Origin: Pseudomonadota bacterium
Lineage (GTDB): Bacteria; Pseudomonadota; Alphaproteobacteria; Caulobacterales; Caulobacteraceae
Assembly: GCA_023451375.1 (NCBI GenBank)
Contig: JAEXZS010000015.1
Span: forward strand, 1-64,000
Length of the DNA: 64,000 bases
Reading direction: 5' to 3'
The position numbers and the translations under genes are program-made. Below are positions 42,179 through 50,427 of this stretch, piece after piece (the stretch's first letter is position 1; every line of letters starts with the position of its first letter). The notes beneath the pieces were generated by a model that was not told the DNA's origin, made no database searches, and saw only the letters and a list, made by a program, of their open reading frames with translations.

Positions 42179-45100
42179 ATGCGTGTCATCACGCCCGCAA
42201 TTCGTCCTGCGTCCACGAGGGGAAATCTCCTCAGAACCAGCGTGTCCCTGATCGCCGTGGCGGCGGTCGGCGTCATCGCCGCGCCGGCTCTGGCCCAGGA
42301 CCAGACCGGTGATCAGGCCGCCGAGGTGGAGGAGGTCGTCGTCACCGGCATCCGCTCCAGCCTGCGCAGCAGCCAGGCCATCAAGCACGACTCCGACGTG
42401 GTCGTCGATTCGATCACCTCGGAAGACATCGGAGCCCTTCCGGACCGCTCGGTCACCGAGGCGCTCCAGCGCGTGCCCGGCGTGTCGATCGACCGCTTCG
42501 CCGCCGGGGTCGATCCCGACCACTTCTCGGTTGAAGGCTCCGGCGTCGTGGTGCGCGGCCTGACCTATGTCCGCTCTGAACTGAACGGCCGTGACTCCTT
42601 CACCGCCAACAACGGACGCGGCCTCAGCTTCGCGGACGTGCCGTCCGAACTGATGGGCGGCGTCGATGTGTTCAAGAGCCAGTCGGCGGACATGATCGAA
42701 GGCGGTATCGCCGGCTCGGTCAACCTGCGCACCCGCGTGCCGTTCGACTCGCCGGGCCGCGTGATCGCCTTCTCCGCGGAGTCCAGCTACGGCGACTTCG
42801 TCGAGGAATGGACCCCGACCTTCTCCGGCCTGATCAGCGACCGCTGGGAAACCAACGCCGGCGACTTCGGCCTGCTGCTCAACTATGTGAACTCGCAGCT
42901 GAAGACCCGCAGCGACGGCCAGCAGATCTCGAACTTCGGCGAGCGCACGCTGTATTCGAACGGCGACGTGGTGCCGTCGGCCGGCGCGACCGAGGTGGGC
43001 GACGTGTGGTTCCCGCGCGGCGCCGCCTTCCGATCTCAGACCTTTGATCGGGTGCGCGAAGGCTATGCGGCCGCGGGCCAATGGCGCAGCCCTGACCGGA
43101 CCATGGTGGCCACCGCCCAGTTCCTGCGCTCGGATTCGACCCAGGCCTGGACCGAGCACGCGATGGAGATCGCGACCGACAACGTCTACAACGCCGGCGA
43201 AGGCCGCGACTCTCAGGCTCAGCAAGGAACGACGCTGGACTTCGGCGAGGACGGCGTCTTCACCAACGGCATCATCACCGGCACCCAAGGCTGGCGCGCC
43301 GACCAGAACAGCGAGCCCCGCACGCCGACCAACGGGCTGCAATCCAACAACGTCCGCCGCGATGTCGATCAGCGCTTCGTCACCACCGACTACGGGCTGA
43401 ACTTCAAGTGGACGCCGGTCGACAATCTGCAGCTGAACTTCGACTATCAGCACGTCGATTCGACCGTCGACAACCTGGACGCCGGCCTGTGGAACTCCAG
43501 CTTCCAGAACGCGGCGATCCAGCTGCGCGGCGACGATATTCCAATCGTCACCTTCCTGCCGCCGTTCCTGAACGGTCAGCCTTGCGAGGGTCCCGCGACC
43601 GCCAGCTGCCCGGGCTACATGCGCGGCGACAACGCCAACTTCTCGCTGCCGTACAACAGCTTCCCGCGCGCGGCGATGGACCACAAGGAACAGAGCGAGG
43701 GCAAGCTGGACGCCTTCCGGGTGGACGCGGACTATTCGTTCAACCAGGACTGGATCAAATCGATCCGGGTCGGCGCCCGCTACGCCGAGCGAGACCAGAC
43801 GACGCGCTTCACCAGCTACAACTGGGGCCGGCTGTCCGAGATCTGGGGTTCCGGCGGACCAGTTTGGCTGGATGACCAGGTCAACGGCGACCCGACGACG
43901 CCGGGCGGTTTCCAGCCCGCCGAGTTCAACGAGACCTTCTCGTTCGAGAACTTCATGCGCGGCGAAGTGCCGATCCCGACAGGGGACCAGCCGCGGCAGT
44001 TCTACGCTTCCAACATCGTGGAGAACTATCAGGACTACGTCGATTACGCCCTGGCGATCGGCGACGAATGGACCGATCGCCTCGACGCGACGGGATGTCC
44101 GCAGAACTGGGTGCCCCTGCAGCTCCGTTGCGGCGCCAACGAGGACGGCTTCCGTCTGAATGAGATCAACCCGGTCAAGGAAGAGACCACCGCCCTCTAC
44201 GCCATGCTGCGTTTCGGGCATCAGTTCGCCAACGGCTGGAACCTGAGCGGCAACTACGGCATCCGCTACACCAAGACCGACCGGATCGCCTCGGGTTATC
44301 AGTCCTTCGAGCAGAACAGCTTCATCAGCGAGGAGGAATGCGCCGCGCCGCTGGAGCCCGGCGCGGAACTGCCCGACTTCTGCCAGTTGGCGCCGGAGGT
44401 GCGCGCCGATGCGCGAGCCTTCGCCAACGGCGCCCTGACGCCGATCAGCGCGGACGTCTCCTACGACTACTTCCTGCCCAGCTTCAACGCCAAGCTGGAA
44501 ACGGGGAATGGTCTGCAGTTTCGCTTCGGCTTCTCGCAGGCCATCTCGCCGCCCTCGGTGGGCCTGACGCGGGCCTACTACAACATCCCGCTTTCGGACG
44601 CGCCGACGGACATCGTCGACGGCCAGCCGACGGCGCGGACCACGGTGGGCAATCCGTACCTGAAGCCGGTCTTCGCGACGAACTACGACCTGTCGGCGGA
44701 ATGGTACTTCGCCGACGTCGGCCAGCTGACCTTCTCGCTCTTCTACAAGGAGCTGGAGGATGTGGTGACCAACGGCACCCAGCGGATGGCCTTCACCAAC
44801 AACGGCGCGACCTTCGACGCGATCGTGACGACGCCGATCAACTCTGACGCTACGGGCAAGATCAAGGGCTTCGAGGTCGCCTACCAGCAAACCTATGACT
44901 TCCTGCCCTCGCCGTTCGATGGCCTGGGGATGAACGCCAACTATACCTACATCGACTCGTCCGGCATCCCGCAGAACACCTTGTCGGCGACCGACCCGGA
45001 CGTGGCGGCGGGCAATACGGCGAACATCGACACCAGCCTGCTGCCGCAGCAGAACCTGTCGGAGCACACCGCCAACCTGGCCGTGTTCTACGAGAAGGGA

Positions 45101-45385
45101 CCGCTGTCCGCCCGCCTGGCCTACGCCTGGCGCTCGGAGTTCCTGATCACGCCGCGGGACGTCATCGTGCCCTATGCGCCGATCATGAACGAAGCCACCG
45201 GCCAGCTGGACGGCTCGATCTTCTACAGCGTCAACGACAACTGGAAGGTCGGGGTCCAGGCCGTGAACCTGCTGAACGAGGTCACGCGCACCAGCCAGGT
45301 GCTCAACAACGACCTGCTCACGGCGCCGCGCTCGTGGTTCATGAACGACCGCCGCTTCACCCTGATCGCCCGCGCCACCTTCTAG
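42179..45385 (+). CDS. TonB-dependent receptor, probable xylan/oligosaccharide uptake
   Basis: 1068 residues. A signal peptide ends near ALA-QDQ (residue 39-40). A TonB box (EEVVVTGI, 51-58), a plug domain with PDRSVTEALQRVPGVSIDRF and GSVNLRTR, then a 22-strand-type barrel ending RRFTLIARATF with a terminal Phe, follow. The length and plug sequence match the large carbohydrate receptors of Caulobacterales and Xanthomonas. Given the xylanase, glucuronidase and xylose genes nearby, the substrate is probably a (glucurono)xylo-oligosaccharide. GGGAGG precedes the ATG. A strong terminator follows the stop. Confidence 0.92.
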   Translation: MRVITPAIRPASTRGNLLRTSVSLIAVAAVGVIAAPALAQDQTGDQAAEVEEVVVTGIRSSLRSSQAIKHDSDVVVDSITSEDIGALPDRSVTEALQRVPGVSIDRFAAGVDPDHFSVEGSGVVVRGLTYVRSELNGRDSFTANNGRGLSFADVPSELMGGVDVFKSQSADMIEGGIAGSVNLRTRVPFDSPGRVIAFSAESSYGDFVEEWTPTFSGLISDRWETNAGDFGLLLNYVNSQLKTRSDGQQISNFGERTLYSNGDVVPSAGATEVGDVWFPRGAAFRSQTFDRVREGYAAAGQWRSPDRTMVATAQFLRSDSTQAWTEHAMEIATDNVYNAGEGRDSQAQQGTTLDFGEDGVFTNGIITGTQGWRADQNSEPRTPTNGLQSNNVRRDVDQRFVTTDYGLNFKWTPVDNLQLNFDYQHVDSTVDNLDAGLWNSSFQNAAIQLRGDDIPIVTFLPPFLNGQPCEGPATASCPGYMRGDNANFSLPYNSFPRAAMDHKEQSEGKLDAFRVDADYSFNQDWIKSIRVGARYAERDQTTRFTSYNWGRLSEIWGSGGPVWLDDQVNGDPTTPGGFQPAEFNETFSFENFMRGEVPIPTGDQPRQFYASNIVENYQDYVDYALAIGDEWTDRLDATGCPQNWVPLQLRCGANEDGFRLNEINPVKEETTALYAMLRFGHQFANGWNLSGNYGIRYTKTDRIASGYQSFEQNSFISEEECAAPLEPGAELPDFCQLAPEVRADARAFANGALTPISADVSYDYFLPSFNAKLETGNGLQFRFGFSQAISPPSVGLTRAYYNIPLSDAPTDIVDGQPTARTTVGNPYLKPVFATNYDLSAEWYFADVGQLTFSLFYKELEDVVTNGTQRMAFTNNGATFDAIVTTPINSDATGKIKGFEVAYQQTYDFLPSPFDGLGMNANYTYIDSSGIPQNTLSATDPDVAAGNTANIDTSLLPQQNLSEHTANLAVFYEKGPLSARLAYAWRSEFLITPRDVIVPYAPIMNEATGQLDGSIFYSVNDNWKVGVQAVNLLNEVTRTSQVLNNDLLTAPRSWFMNDRRFTLIARATF

Positions 45386-45410
45386 GCCCGGGCCAAGGCT
45401 CTCTCCTCCA

Positions 45411-45441
45411 GGGACGCGTCTGTGACGCGTCCCTTTTTTTT
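45411..45441 (+). terminator. Rho-independent terminator after the TonB-dependent receptor
   Basis: GGGACGCGTC (45411-45420), loop TGT, GACGCGTCCC (45424-45433), then eight T. A perfect ten-base stem with a U tract, 25 bases past the receptor stop. It also lies just beyond the stop of the convergent cupin-like gene, but without a U tract on that side. Confidence 0.93.
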
Positions 45442-45448
45442 GGGGCGA

Positions 45449-46462
45449 TCAGGTCTGCGACAGGGTCCGCGCCAGCATGTCCCGCAGGCGGCGGCGCCCC
45501 GCCTCGTCGAGCGCGCCCTGCACGCCCCGGCGTTCCGGCGGCAGGTGGCGGCCCGGCGGCGTCTCCGCGTCGAACACCAGGGCGTCGAACAGGCCCGCCC
45601 ACGCCTGCCGCTGACCGGGCGGCAGGTCGCGGATGGCGGCGACGGCATGGATCAGGGCGGCCATGGCCCCATGGTCGGGCGTCGAATTCCACCAGAAGTT
45701 GGCCAGCACGCTGAAGCGGTCCAGCGACTGGACGTGGTGCCACCACATGAACGGGATGAACAGGGCGTCGCCTGGCTCCAGGTCCGCGACCTCGGCCGCC
45801 GCCCAGGCGTCTGGAAAACGCGGATGGCGCTCCAGATCGGGCGCCTCCAGCCGGACCATGCTGACCGGGGCGCCGGCCGGCGTGTGCTCCAGCGGGCCGA
45901 CATAGAGGTTCCGCGCCTGGTCCGGCGGGAACAGGATGAAGCGGCGACGACCGGCCACCGCGCAGGCGATGTTGTCGTTCAGGTCATAGTGGGTCTGAAC
46001 CACGGCGGCGCTGCTGATCCACAGCCGCGCGGGCACGTCGTCGCCGACCAGCGGCGACGGATTGGCCTGGCTGAAGCCGGGCAGGACGTCGGGCGCGGTC
46101 ACGGCCTGGGCCGCCACGGCCGATCCGTCAGAGGGTTGCAGCAGGATGTCCAGCACCTCGGACACGGCGCCGCCGCGCTGGCTGAAGTTCAGGCCCGTCA
46201 GGGTCTCGTTGTAGAAGAAGCGTCCGCTCTCGCTCGGCGCGGCGGAGATGATCCGCACCTGTCGGCCGATGTCGAACCCGCGAAGATGGTCCGCGGCGGC
46301 CTGGGGCGAACGGCGCGCGGCCGCGATCACCGGCCAGTCCTCGACCAGGCCCTTCAGAACCACGGGCCGCGCCGCGGGGACGATCTCGTGAAAGAAGCGC
46401 TCGCGGGTCACGCCGGAGATTTGCGGCGTGGTTCGTTCAGGGCGGGGAATGTCAGGGAGCAC
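45449..46462 (-). CDS. Cupin-like (JmjC/cupin_8) domain protein 2
   Basis: 337 residues from a GTG at 46462 (VLPDIPRPERTTPQ). It is a paralogue of the protein at 37961: ARPVVLKGLVEDWPVI, FYNETLTGLNFSQR, VVQTHYDLNDNIACAVAGRR with the H-x-D metal pair, FPPDQARNLYVGPLEHTPAG, LEPGDALFIPFMWWHHVQSL. It probably binds Fe(II) and may be an oxygenase or hydroxylase; the substrate is unknown. It lies between the receptor terminator and the LacI gene on the minus strand, 74 bases downstream of that gene, so it may be co-transcribed with it. Confidence 0.82.
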   Translation of the reverse strand: MLPDIPRPERTTPQISGVTRERFFHEIVPAARPVVLKGLVEDWPVIAAARRSPQAAADHLRGFDIGRQVRIISAAPSESGRFFYNETLTGLNFSQRGGAVSEVLDILLQPSDGSAVAAQAVTAPDVLPGFSQANPSPLVGDDVPARLWISSAAVVQTHYDLNDNIACAVAGRRRFILFPPDQARNLYVGPLEHTPAGAPVSMVRLEAPDLERHPRFPDAWAAAEVADLEPGDALFIPFMWWHHVQSLDRFSVLANFWWNSTPDHGAMAALIHAVAAIRDLPPGQRQAWAGLFDALVFDAETPPGRHLPPERRGVQGALDEAGRRRLRDMLARTLSQT

Positions 46463-46536
46463 GACGGCCTCGAACGCGGCGGCAGGATCGAGGAGTTGAT
46501 CACGCGGGCAGGCGCTTGGCCAGAAAGTCGGACAAA

Positions 46537-47631
46537 TTAACGGGTCGACGGGCGCGGCTTGGCGGGGGGCGGTTCGTCCATCCCTGCCGGCGGATGGCCG
46601 TCGGACTGGCGCCGGATCAGGGCGAAGTCCATCAGCTCGCGCGCGGGCGTGCTCGGCTGGCCTTCCTGCTTGCCCCGGATCGCCTCGACCAGGACGCTGA
46701 CGGCCTCGCGCGACATCTCCGCAACGGGCTGGCGGATGGTGGTCAGGGGCGGCCAGACGGTGCTGGCCAGAGCCGTATCGTCGAAGCCGACGATGGTCAG
46801 GTCACGCGGCACGTCCAGCCCCTGGCGGTGCGCGACGGCGATGGCGGCGGCGGCCATGTCGTCATTGCTGGCGAAGATGGCGGTGGGCCGATGGCGCAGG
46901 GTCAGCAGCTGGTCGGCGGCGTCCAGGCCCGAGTGATAGGTGAAATAGCCCTGCGCCACGAGCCGATCGTCGATCTCCAGGCCATGGGCTTTCAGCGCCC
47001 TGGCGTAGCCCTTGAAGCGCAGGGCGCTGGCGGTCTGGTTCGGATGGCCGCGCACGAAGGCGATGCGGCGGTGCCCCAGACCGATCAGGTGGCGGGTCAT
47101 GGCTTCCGCCGCGGCCTGGTCATCGATGCGGATGGCCGAGACGCTGGGCATGGGCTGGCCCGAGGCGACGGCGACGGCGGGCAGGCCGGCCGCCTCCAGC
47201 CGATCGACCACGAAGGCGGAATCACACAGGGGCGGGGGCAGCAGCACGCCGTCGACGCCGGCGGCCAGCATCCGCTCGATGGCGACGGTCTCGCCGACCT
47301 CGGGCTCGCACTTCTCAACCACCAGCTGGGCCCCGGCGCGGCTGCACTGGTCCAGGCCGCCCAGCAGGAACTCGCTCAGATAGGCCGCCGACGGATTGCT
47401 GTAGAGCAGGCCGATCTTCAGCGTCTGGGCGCTGGCCAGGCTGCGCGCGGCCTGGTTCGGCGCATAGCCCAGCTCGCGGATCGCCTCGGTGACGCGCAGG
47501 CGCGTGGCCTCGCGGACGTTGCGCTCGCCGTTGATGACGCGCGACACCGTCATCGGCGAGACGCCCGCGTGACGCGCGACATCGTCGATCGTCCGGCCGC
47601 CGCCCTTACGCCTGGTCGACTTGCGTTGCAC
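46537..47631 (-). CDS. LacI family transcriptional regulator of the xylan/glucuronate locus
   Basis: 364 residues from a GTG at 47631 with GGAGG six bases before it; a TTG at 47652 is possible but less well placed. The HTH is TIDDVARHAGVSPMTVSRVI near residues 15-34, followed by the hinge NQAARSLASAQTLKIGLLYS. The periplasmic-binding-like sensor domain has IRIDDQAAAEAMTRHLIGLG, FASNDDMAAAAIAVA and IVGFDDTALASTVWPPLTTI. It probably represses uptake and degradation genes until an oligosaccharide or sugar acid binds. Its likely operators are the three TAGCGCTA-type palindromes in the window. Confidence 0.92.
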   Translation of the reverse strand: MQRKSTRRKGGGRTIDDVARHAGVSPMTVSRVINGERNVREATRLRVTEAIRELGYAPNQAARSLASAQTLKIGLLYSNPSAAYLSEFLLGGLDQCSRAGAQLVVEKCEPEVGETVAIERMLAAGVDGVLLPPPLCDSAFVVDRLEAAGLPAVAVASGQPMPSVSAIRIDDQAAAEAMTRHLIGLGHRRIAFVRGHPNQTASALRFKGYARALKAHGLEIDDRLVAQGYFTYHSGLDAADQLLTLRHRPTAIFASNDDMAAAAIAVAHRQGLDVPRDLTIVGFDDTALASTVWPPLTTIRQPVAEMSREAVSVLVEAIRGKQEGQPSTPARELMDFALIRRQSDGHPPAGMDEPPPAKPRPSTR

Positions 47632-47724
47632 CCTCGTCCTCCAGCGGCGCAAGACCGGCGCCCCCGGCCGCCTGCGTAACCGCAGCCGGGCGCCAGGGGA
47701 AGAGGCGACGCCCCGGTCGAGCCG

Positions 47725-49014
47725 TCAGGCGGCGGGCAGGGCGACCGGCGCCAGGCGCGGCGTCAGCAGGTGGATCACGCCCAGGGCGACCAGATAGGCG
47801 ACGCTGGCGAAGGCCAGCAGCGGCAGGTAGCTGCCGGTCGCCTCCAGCGTCCAGCCCGCGAACTTGGCGATGAACATGCCGCCGATCGCCCCGCCGGCGG
47901 CGCCGAAGCCGACGACGGTGGCCACCGCCCGACGCGGGAAAACGTCCGACACCAGGGTGAAGAGATTGGCCGACCATCCCTGGTGCGCCGCCGCCGCCAG
48001 GCCGATGACCCCTACGGCGACCAGCAGATCCTGGGCGTAGATCGCCACCGAGATCGGCGTCACGCACAGGGCGCAGATCAGCATCGTGGTCTTGCGTCCG
48101 CGATTGACCGACCAGCCGCCGCTGATCAGCCGCGACGAAAGCCAGCCGCCGCCCACCGACCCGACGTCGGCCAGCAGATAGACCGCCACCAGCGGCGGCC
48201 CGAAGCTGAGGATGTCCAGATCGTAGGTCTTGGCGAAGAAGTCCGGCAGCCAGAACAGGAATAGCCACCACACCGGGTCGGTGATGAACTTGCCCAGCAG
48301 AAAAGCCCAGGTCTCGCGCCGCGTCGCCACGAAGCGCCAGCTGATCTTGCCGGGCGGATCGACGGGGTCGCTCTCGATATGGGCTAGCTCGGCGGCGCCG
48401 ACGCGGGGGTGCTCGCGAGGCCGACGATAGAGGGCCAGCCAGGCGACCAGCCACAGGAAGCCGACCGCGCCGGTCAGGATGAAGGCCCACTCCCAGCCCA
48501 GGCTGACCACGATCAGCGGGATCAGGATCGGCGTGATCAGTGCGCCGACGTTGGATCCGGCGTTGAAGATGCCCGTGGCGAGCGCCCGCTCCCGCTTCGG
48601 GAACCACTCCGACACGGCCTTGACCGACGCAGGAAAGCCGCCGGCCTCGCCCAGCCCCAGGGCGAAACGGACCAGGGCGAACTGCACGACCGAGCGGGCT
48701 CCTGCGTGGGCCATGGCGGCCACGCTCCACACGCTGACGGCGATGGCCAGGCCCCAACGCGTCCCGACCAGGTCCATGAAGCGGCCAAAGCCCAACAGGC
48801 CGATGGCGTAGGCCGCCTGGAAGGCGACGACGATGTTGGCGTAGTCGTTTTCCGACCAGCCCAGCTCGGTCTCCAGAACCGGCTTGAGCACGCCCAGCAC
48901 CTGGCGGTCGACGTAGTTGATGGTGATGGCGAAGAACAGCAGGGCGCAGATCGCCCAGCGATAGCGCCCGATCCGGCCGGGAAGCGGGTCGTCGGGGCGG
49001 ATGGCTTCGGTCAT
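47725..49014 (-). CDS. MFS hexuronate transporter (ExuT-like)
   Basis: 429 residues with about 12 membrane segments. The N terminus RYRWAICALLFFAITINYVDRQ, then LVRFALGLGEAGGFPASVKA, WFPKRERALATGIFNAGSN and WWLFLFWLPDFFAKTYDLD, are typical of the ACS/ExuT family of sugar-acid/H+ symporters. With GH67 glucuronidase and mannonate dehydratase beside it, the likely cargo is D-glucuronate or an aldouronic acid derivative. It lies on the minus strand downstream of manD, 53 bases apart, and probably belongs to the same transcript. Confidence 0.87.
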   Translation of the reverse strand: MTEAIRPDDPLPGRIGRYRWAICALLFFAITINYVDRQVLGVLKPVLETELGWSENDYANIVVAFQAAYAIGLLGFGRFMDLVGTRWGLAIAVSVWSVAAMAHAGARSVVQFALVRFALGLGEAGGFPASVKAVSEWFPKRERALATGIFNAGSNVGALITPILIPLIVVSLGWEWAFILTGAVGFLWLVAWLALYRRPREHPRVGAAELAHIESDPVDPPGKISWRFVATRRETWAFLLGKFITDPVWWLFLFWLPDFFAKTYDLDILSFGPPLVAVYLLADVGSVGGGWLSSRLISGGWSVNRGRKTTMLICALCVTPISVAIYAQDLLVAVGVIGLAAAAHQGWSANLFTLVSDVFPRRAVATVVGFGAAGGAIGGMFIAKFAGWTLEATGSYLPLLAFASVAYLVALGVIHLLTPRLAPVALPAA

Positions 49015-49067
49015 GGCACGCCCTTTCCGGGTTCCTGGGGTCGTTTCCTCGAGCGTCTAGGCGCCCC

Positions 49068-50285
49068 TCACCAGCTGTGCAGGGTTCCGTCCTCAAGCCG
49101 GTTCACCGGCAGGTAGGCGCGGCTGTAGGGATGCTGAGCGGCCAGGGTCTCGTCGATGTCGACGCCCAGGCCCGGTTGTTCGCCCGGATGCAGCGTGCCG
49201 CCGGCAAAGCTGTAGCCGTGCGGGAAGACCGTATCGGTCTCGGCGGTGTGGCGCATGTATTCCTGGATGCCGAAGTTCGGGACCGACAGGCCGAAGTGCA
49301 GCGCCGCCGCCATGGAGACCGGCGACAGGTCGGTGGCCCCGTGGCATCCGGTGCGCACGCCGTAGAGGTCCGCCAGGGTCGCGATGCGGCGCAGGTGGGT
49401 GATGCCCCCGGCGTGCACCACGGTGGCGCGGATATAGTCGATCAGCCGCTCCTCGATCAGCTGCTTGCAGTCCCAGATCGAGTTGAAGATCTCGCCCACC
49501 GCCAGCGGGCTGGTGGTGTGCTGGCGGATCAGGCGGAAGGCGGCCTGGTCCTCCGCCGGGGTGGCGTCCTCCAGCCAGAAGGGGCGGAACGGCTCCAGGT
49601 CCTTGCCCAGCCGTCCGGCCTCGATCGGCGTCAGCCGATGATGGATGTCGTGCAGCAGGTGCACGTCCCAGCCCAGCGCCTCGCGCGCCGCCTCGAACAG
49701 CGGCGGGACCGAGCGCAGGTATTTCTCCGTCGACCAGGCGTTCTCGGTCGGCAGGTCGGCGTCGGCGGGCTCGTAATAGCCGAAGGTCTTGGACACGCCG
49801 TAGGTCGACTTCAGCCCCGGCACACCCGACTGCAGGCGGATGGCCTTGTAGCCCAGGTCGACGTACTTCCGGGCCTCGGCGATGGTGTCCTCGATGGTCT
49901 CGCCGTTGGCGTGGCCGTAGACCGTCACGCCCTCGCGGCAGGCCCCGCCCAACAGCTGGTAAAGCGGCAGGCCCGCGGCCTTGGCCTTCAGGTCCCACAG
50001 CGCCATGTCCACGGCGGCGATGGCCGACATGGTCACCGGACCGCGCCGCCAGTAGGCGCCCTTGTAGAGGTACTGCCAAGTGTCCTCGATCCGGTGGCCG
50101 TCGCGACCGACCAGGCAAGGGATGACGTGATCGGTTAGATAGCTGGCGACCGACAGTTCACGCCCGTTCAGGGTGGCGTCGCCCACGCCGGTCAGACCGC
50201 CCCTGGTCTCGATCTTCAGCGTCACGAAGTTGCGGCCGGGGCAGGTCACGATCACCCGCGCGCCCGTGATGGTCAGGTCCGACAC
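49068..50285 (-). CDS. manD: D-mannonate dehydratase, ManD type (enolase superfamily)
   Basis: 405 residues. ManD dehydrates D-mannonate to 2-keto-3-deoxygluconate in glucuronate catabolism. The N-terminal capping domain begins ITGARVIVTCPGRNFVTLKI. The barrel has YGHANGETIEDTI, the metal/His segment HLLHDIHHRLTPIEA near residues 205-220, FWLEDATPAEDQ, AVGEIFNSIWDC and GCHGATDLSPVSM. These match the true ManD subgroup rather than the wider RspA family, though some such proteins have low activity. The other glucuronate enzymes (UxaC, UxuB, KDG kinase and aldolase) are not in this window. Confidence 0.9.
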   Translation of the reverse strand: MSDLTITGARVIVTCPGRNFVTLKIETRGGLTGVGDATLNGRELSVASYLTDHVIPCLVGRDGHRIEDTWQYLYKGAYWRRGPVTMSAIAAVDMALWDLKAKAAGLPLYQLLGGACREGVTVYGHANGETIEDTIAEARKYVDLGYKAIRLQSGVPGLKSTYGVSKTFGYYEPADADLPTENAWSTEKYLRSVPPLFEAAREALGWDVHLLHDIHHRLTPIEAGRLGKDLEPFRPFWLEDATPAEDQAAFRLIRQHTTSPLAVGEIFNSIWDCKQLIEERLIDYIRATVVHAGGITHLRRIATLADLYGVRTGCHGATDLSPVSMAAALHFGLSVPNFGIQEYMRHTAETDTVFPHGYSFAGGTLHPGEQPGLGVDIDETLAAQHPYSRAYLPVNRLEDGTLHSW

Positions 50286-50349
50286 GTCTGTTCCTCCCTG
50301 CGGCGTTTTCCCGCCGTCGTCGCCCTTGCCGTGCAGGCCGGGCGTGTCA

Positions 50350-50363
50350 TGATAGCGCTACCA
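50350..50363. promoter_or_regulatory. Candidate LacI-family operator between manD and agu67
   Basis: TGATAGCGCTACCA is a near-perfect palindrome centred on TAGCGCTA (50353-50360). It lies in the 142-base region between the divergent manD and GH67 genes, so one site could control both. Confidence 0.7.
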
Positions 50364-50427
50364 GAATACGCCTGGGCGGTCTTGTCAACGGCCGGACACG
50401 GGCGGGCTGGACCGTGGAGGAAGATCG

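Noticed and set aside
42143..45067. A 974-residue minus-strand open frame opposite the TonB-dependent receptor
   Set aside because: High GC at third positions keeps the antisense frame open. The sequence is low-complexity V/G/R/D-rich with no motif, and the plus strand encodes a complete receptor.
47606..49096. A minus-strand frame overlapping the ExuT-like gene
   Set aside because: Out-of-frame with the membrane protein and Arg/Gly-rich; the 12-segment transporter is the real product.
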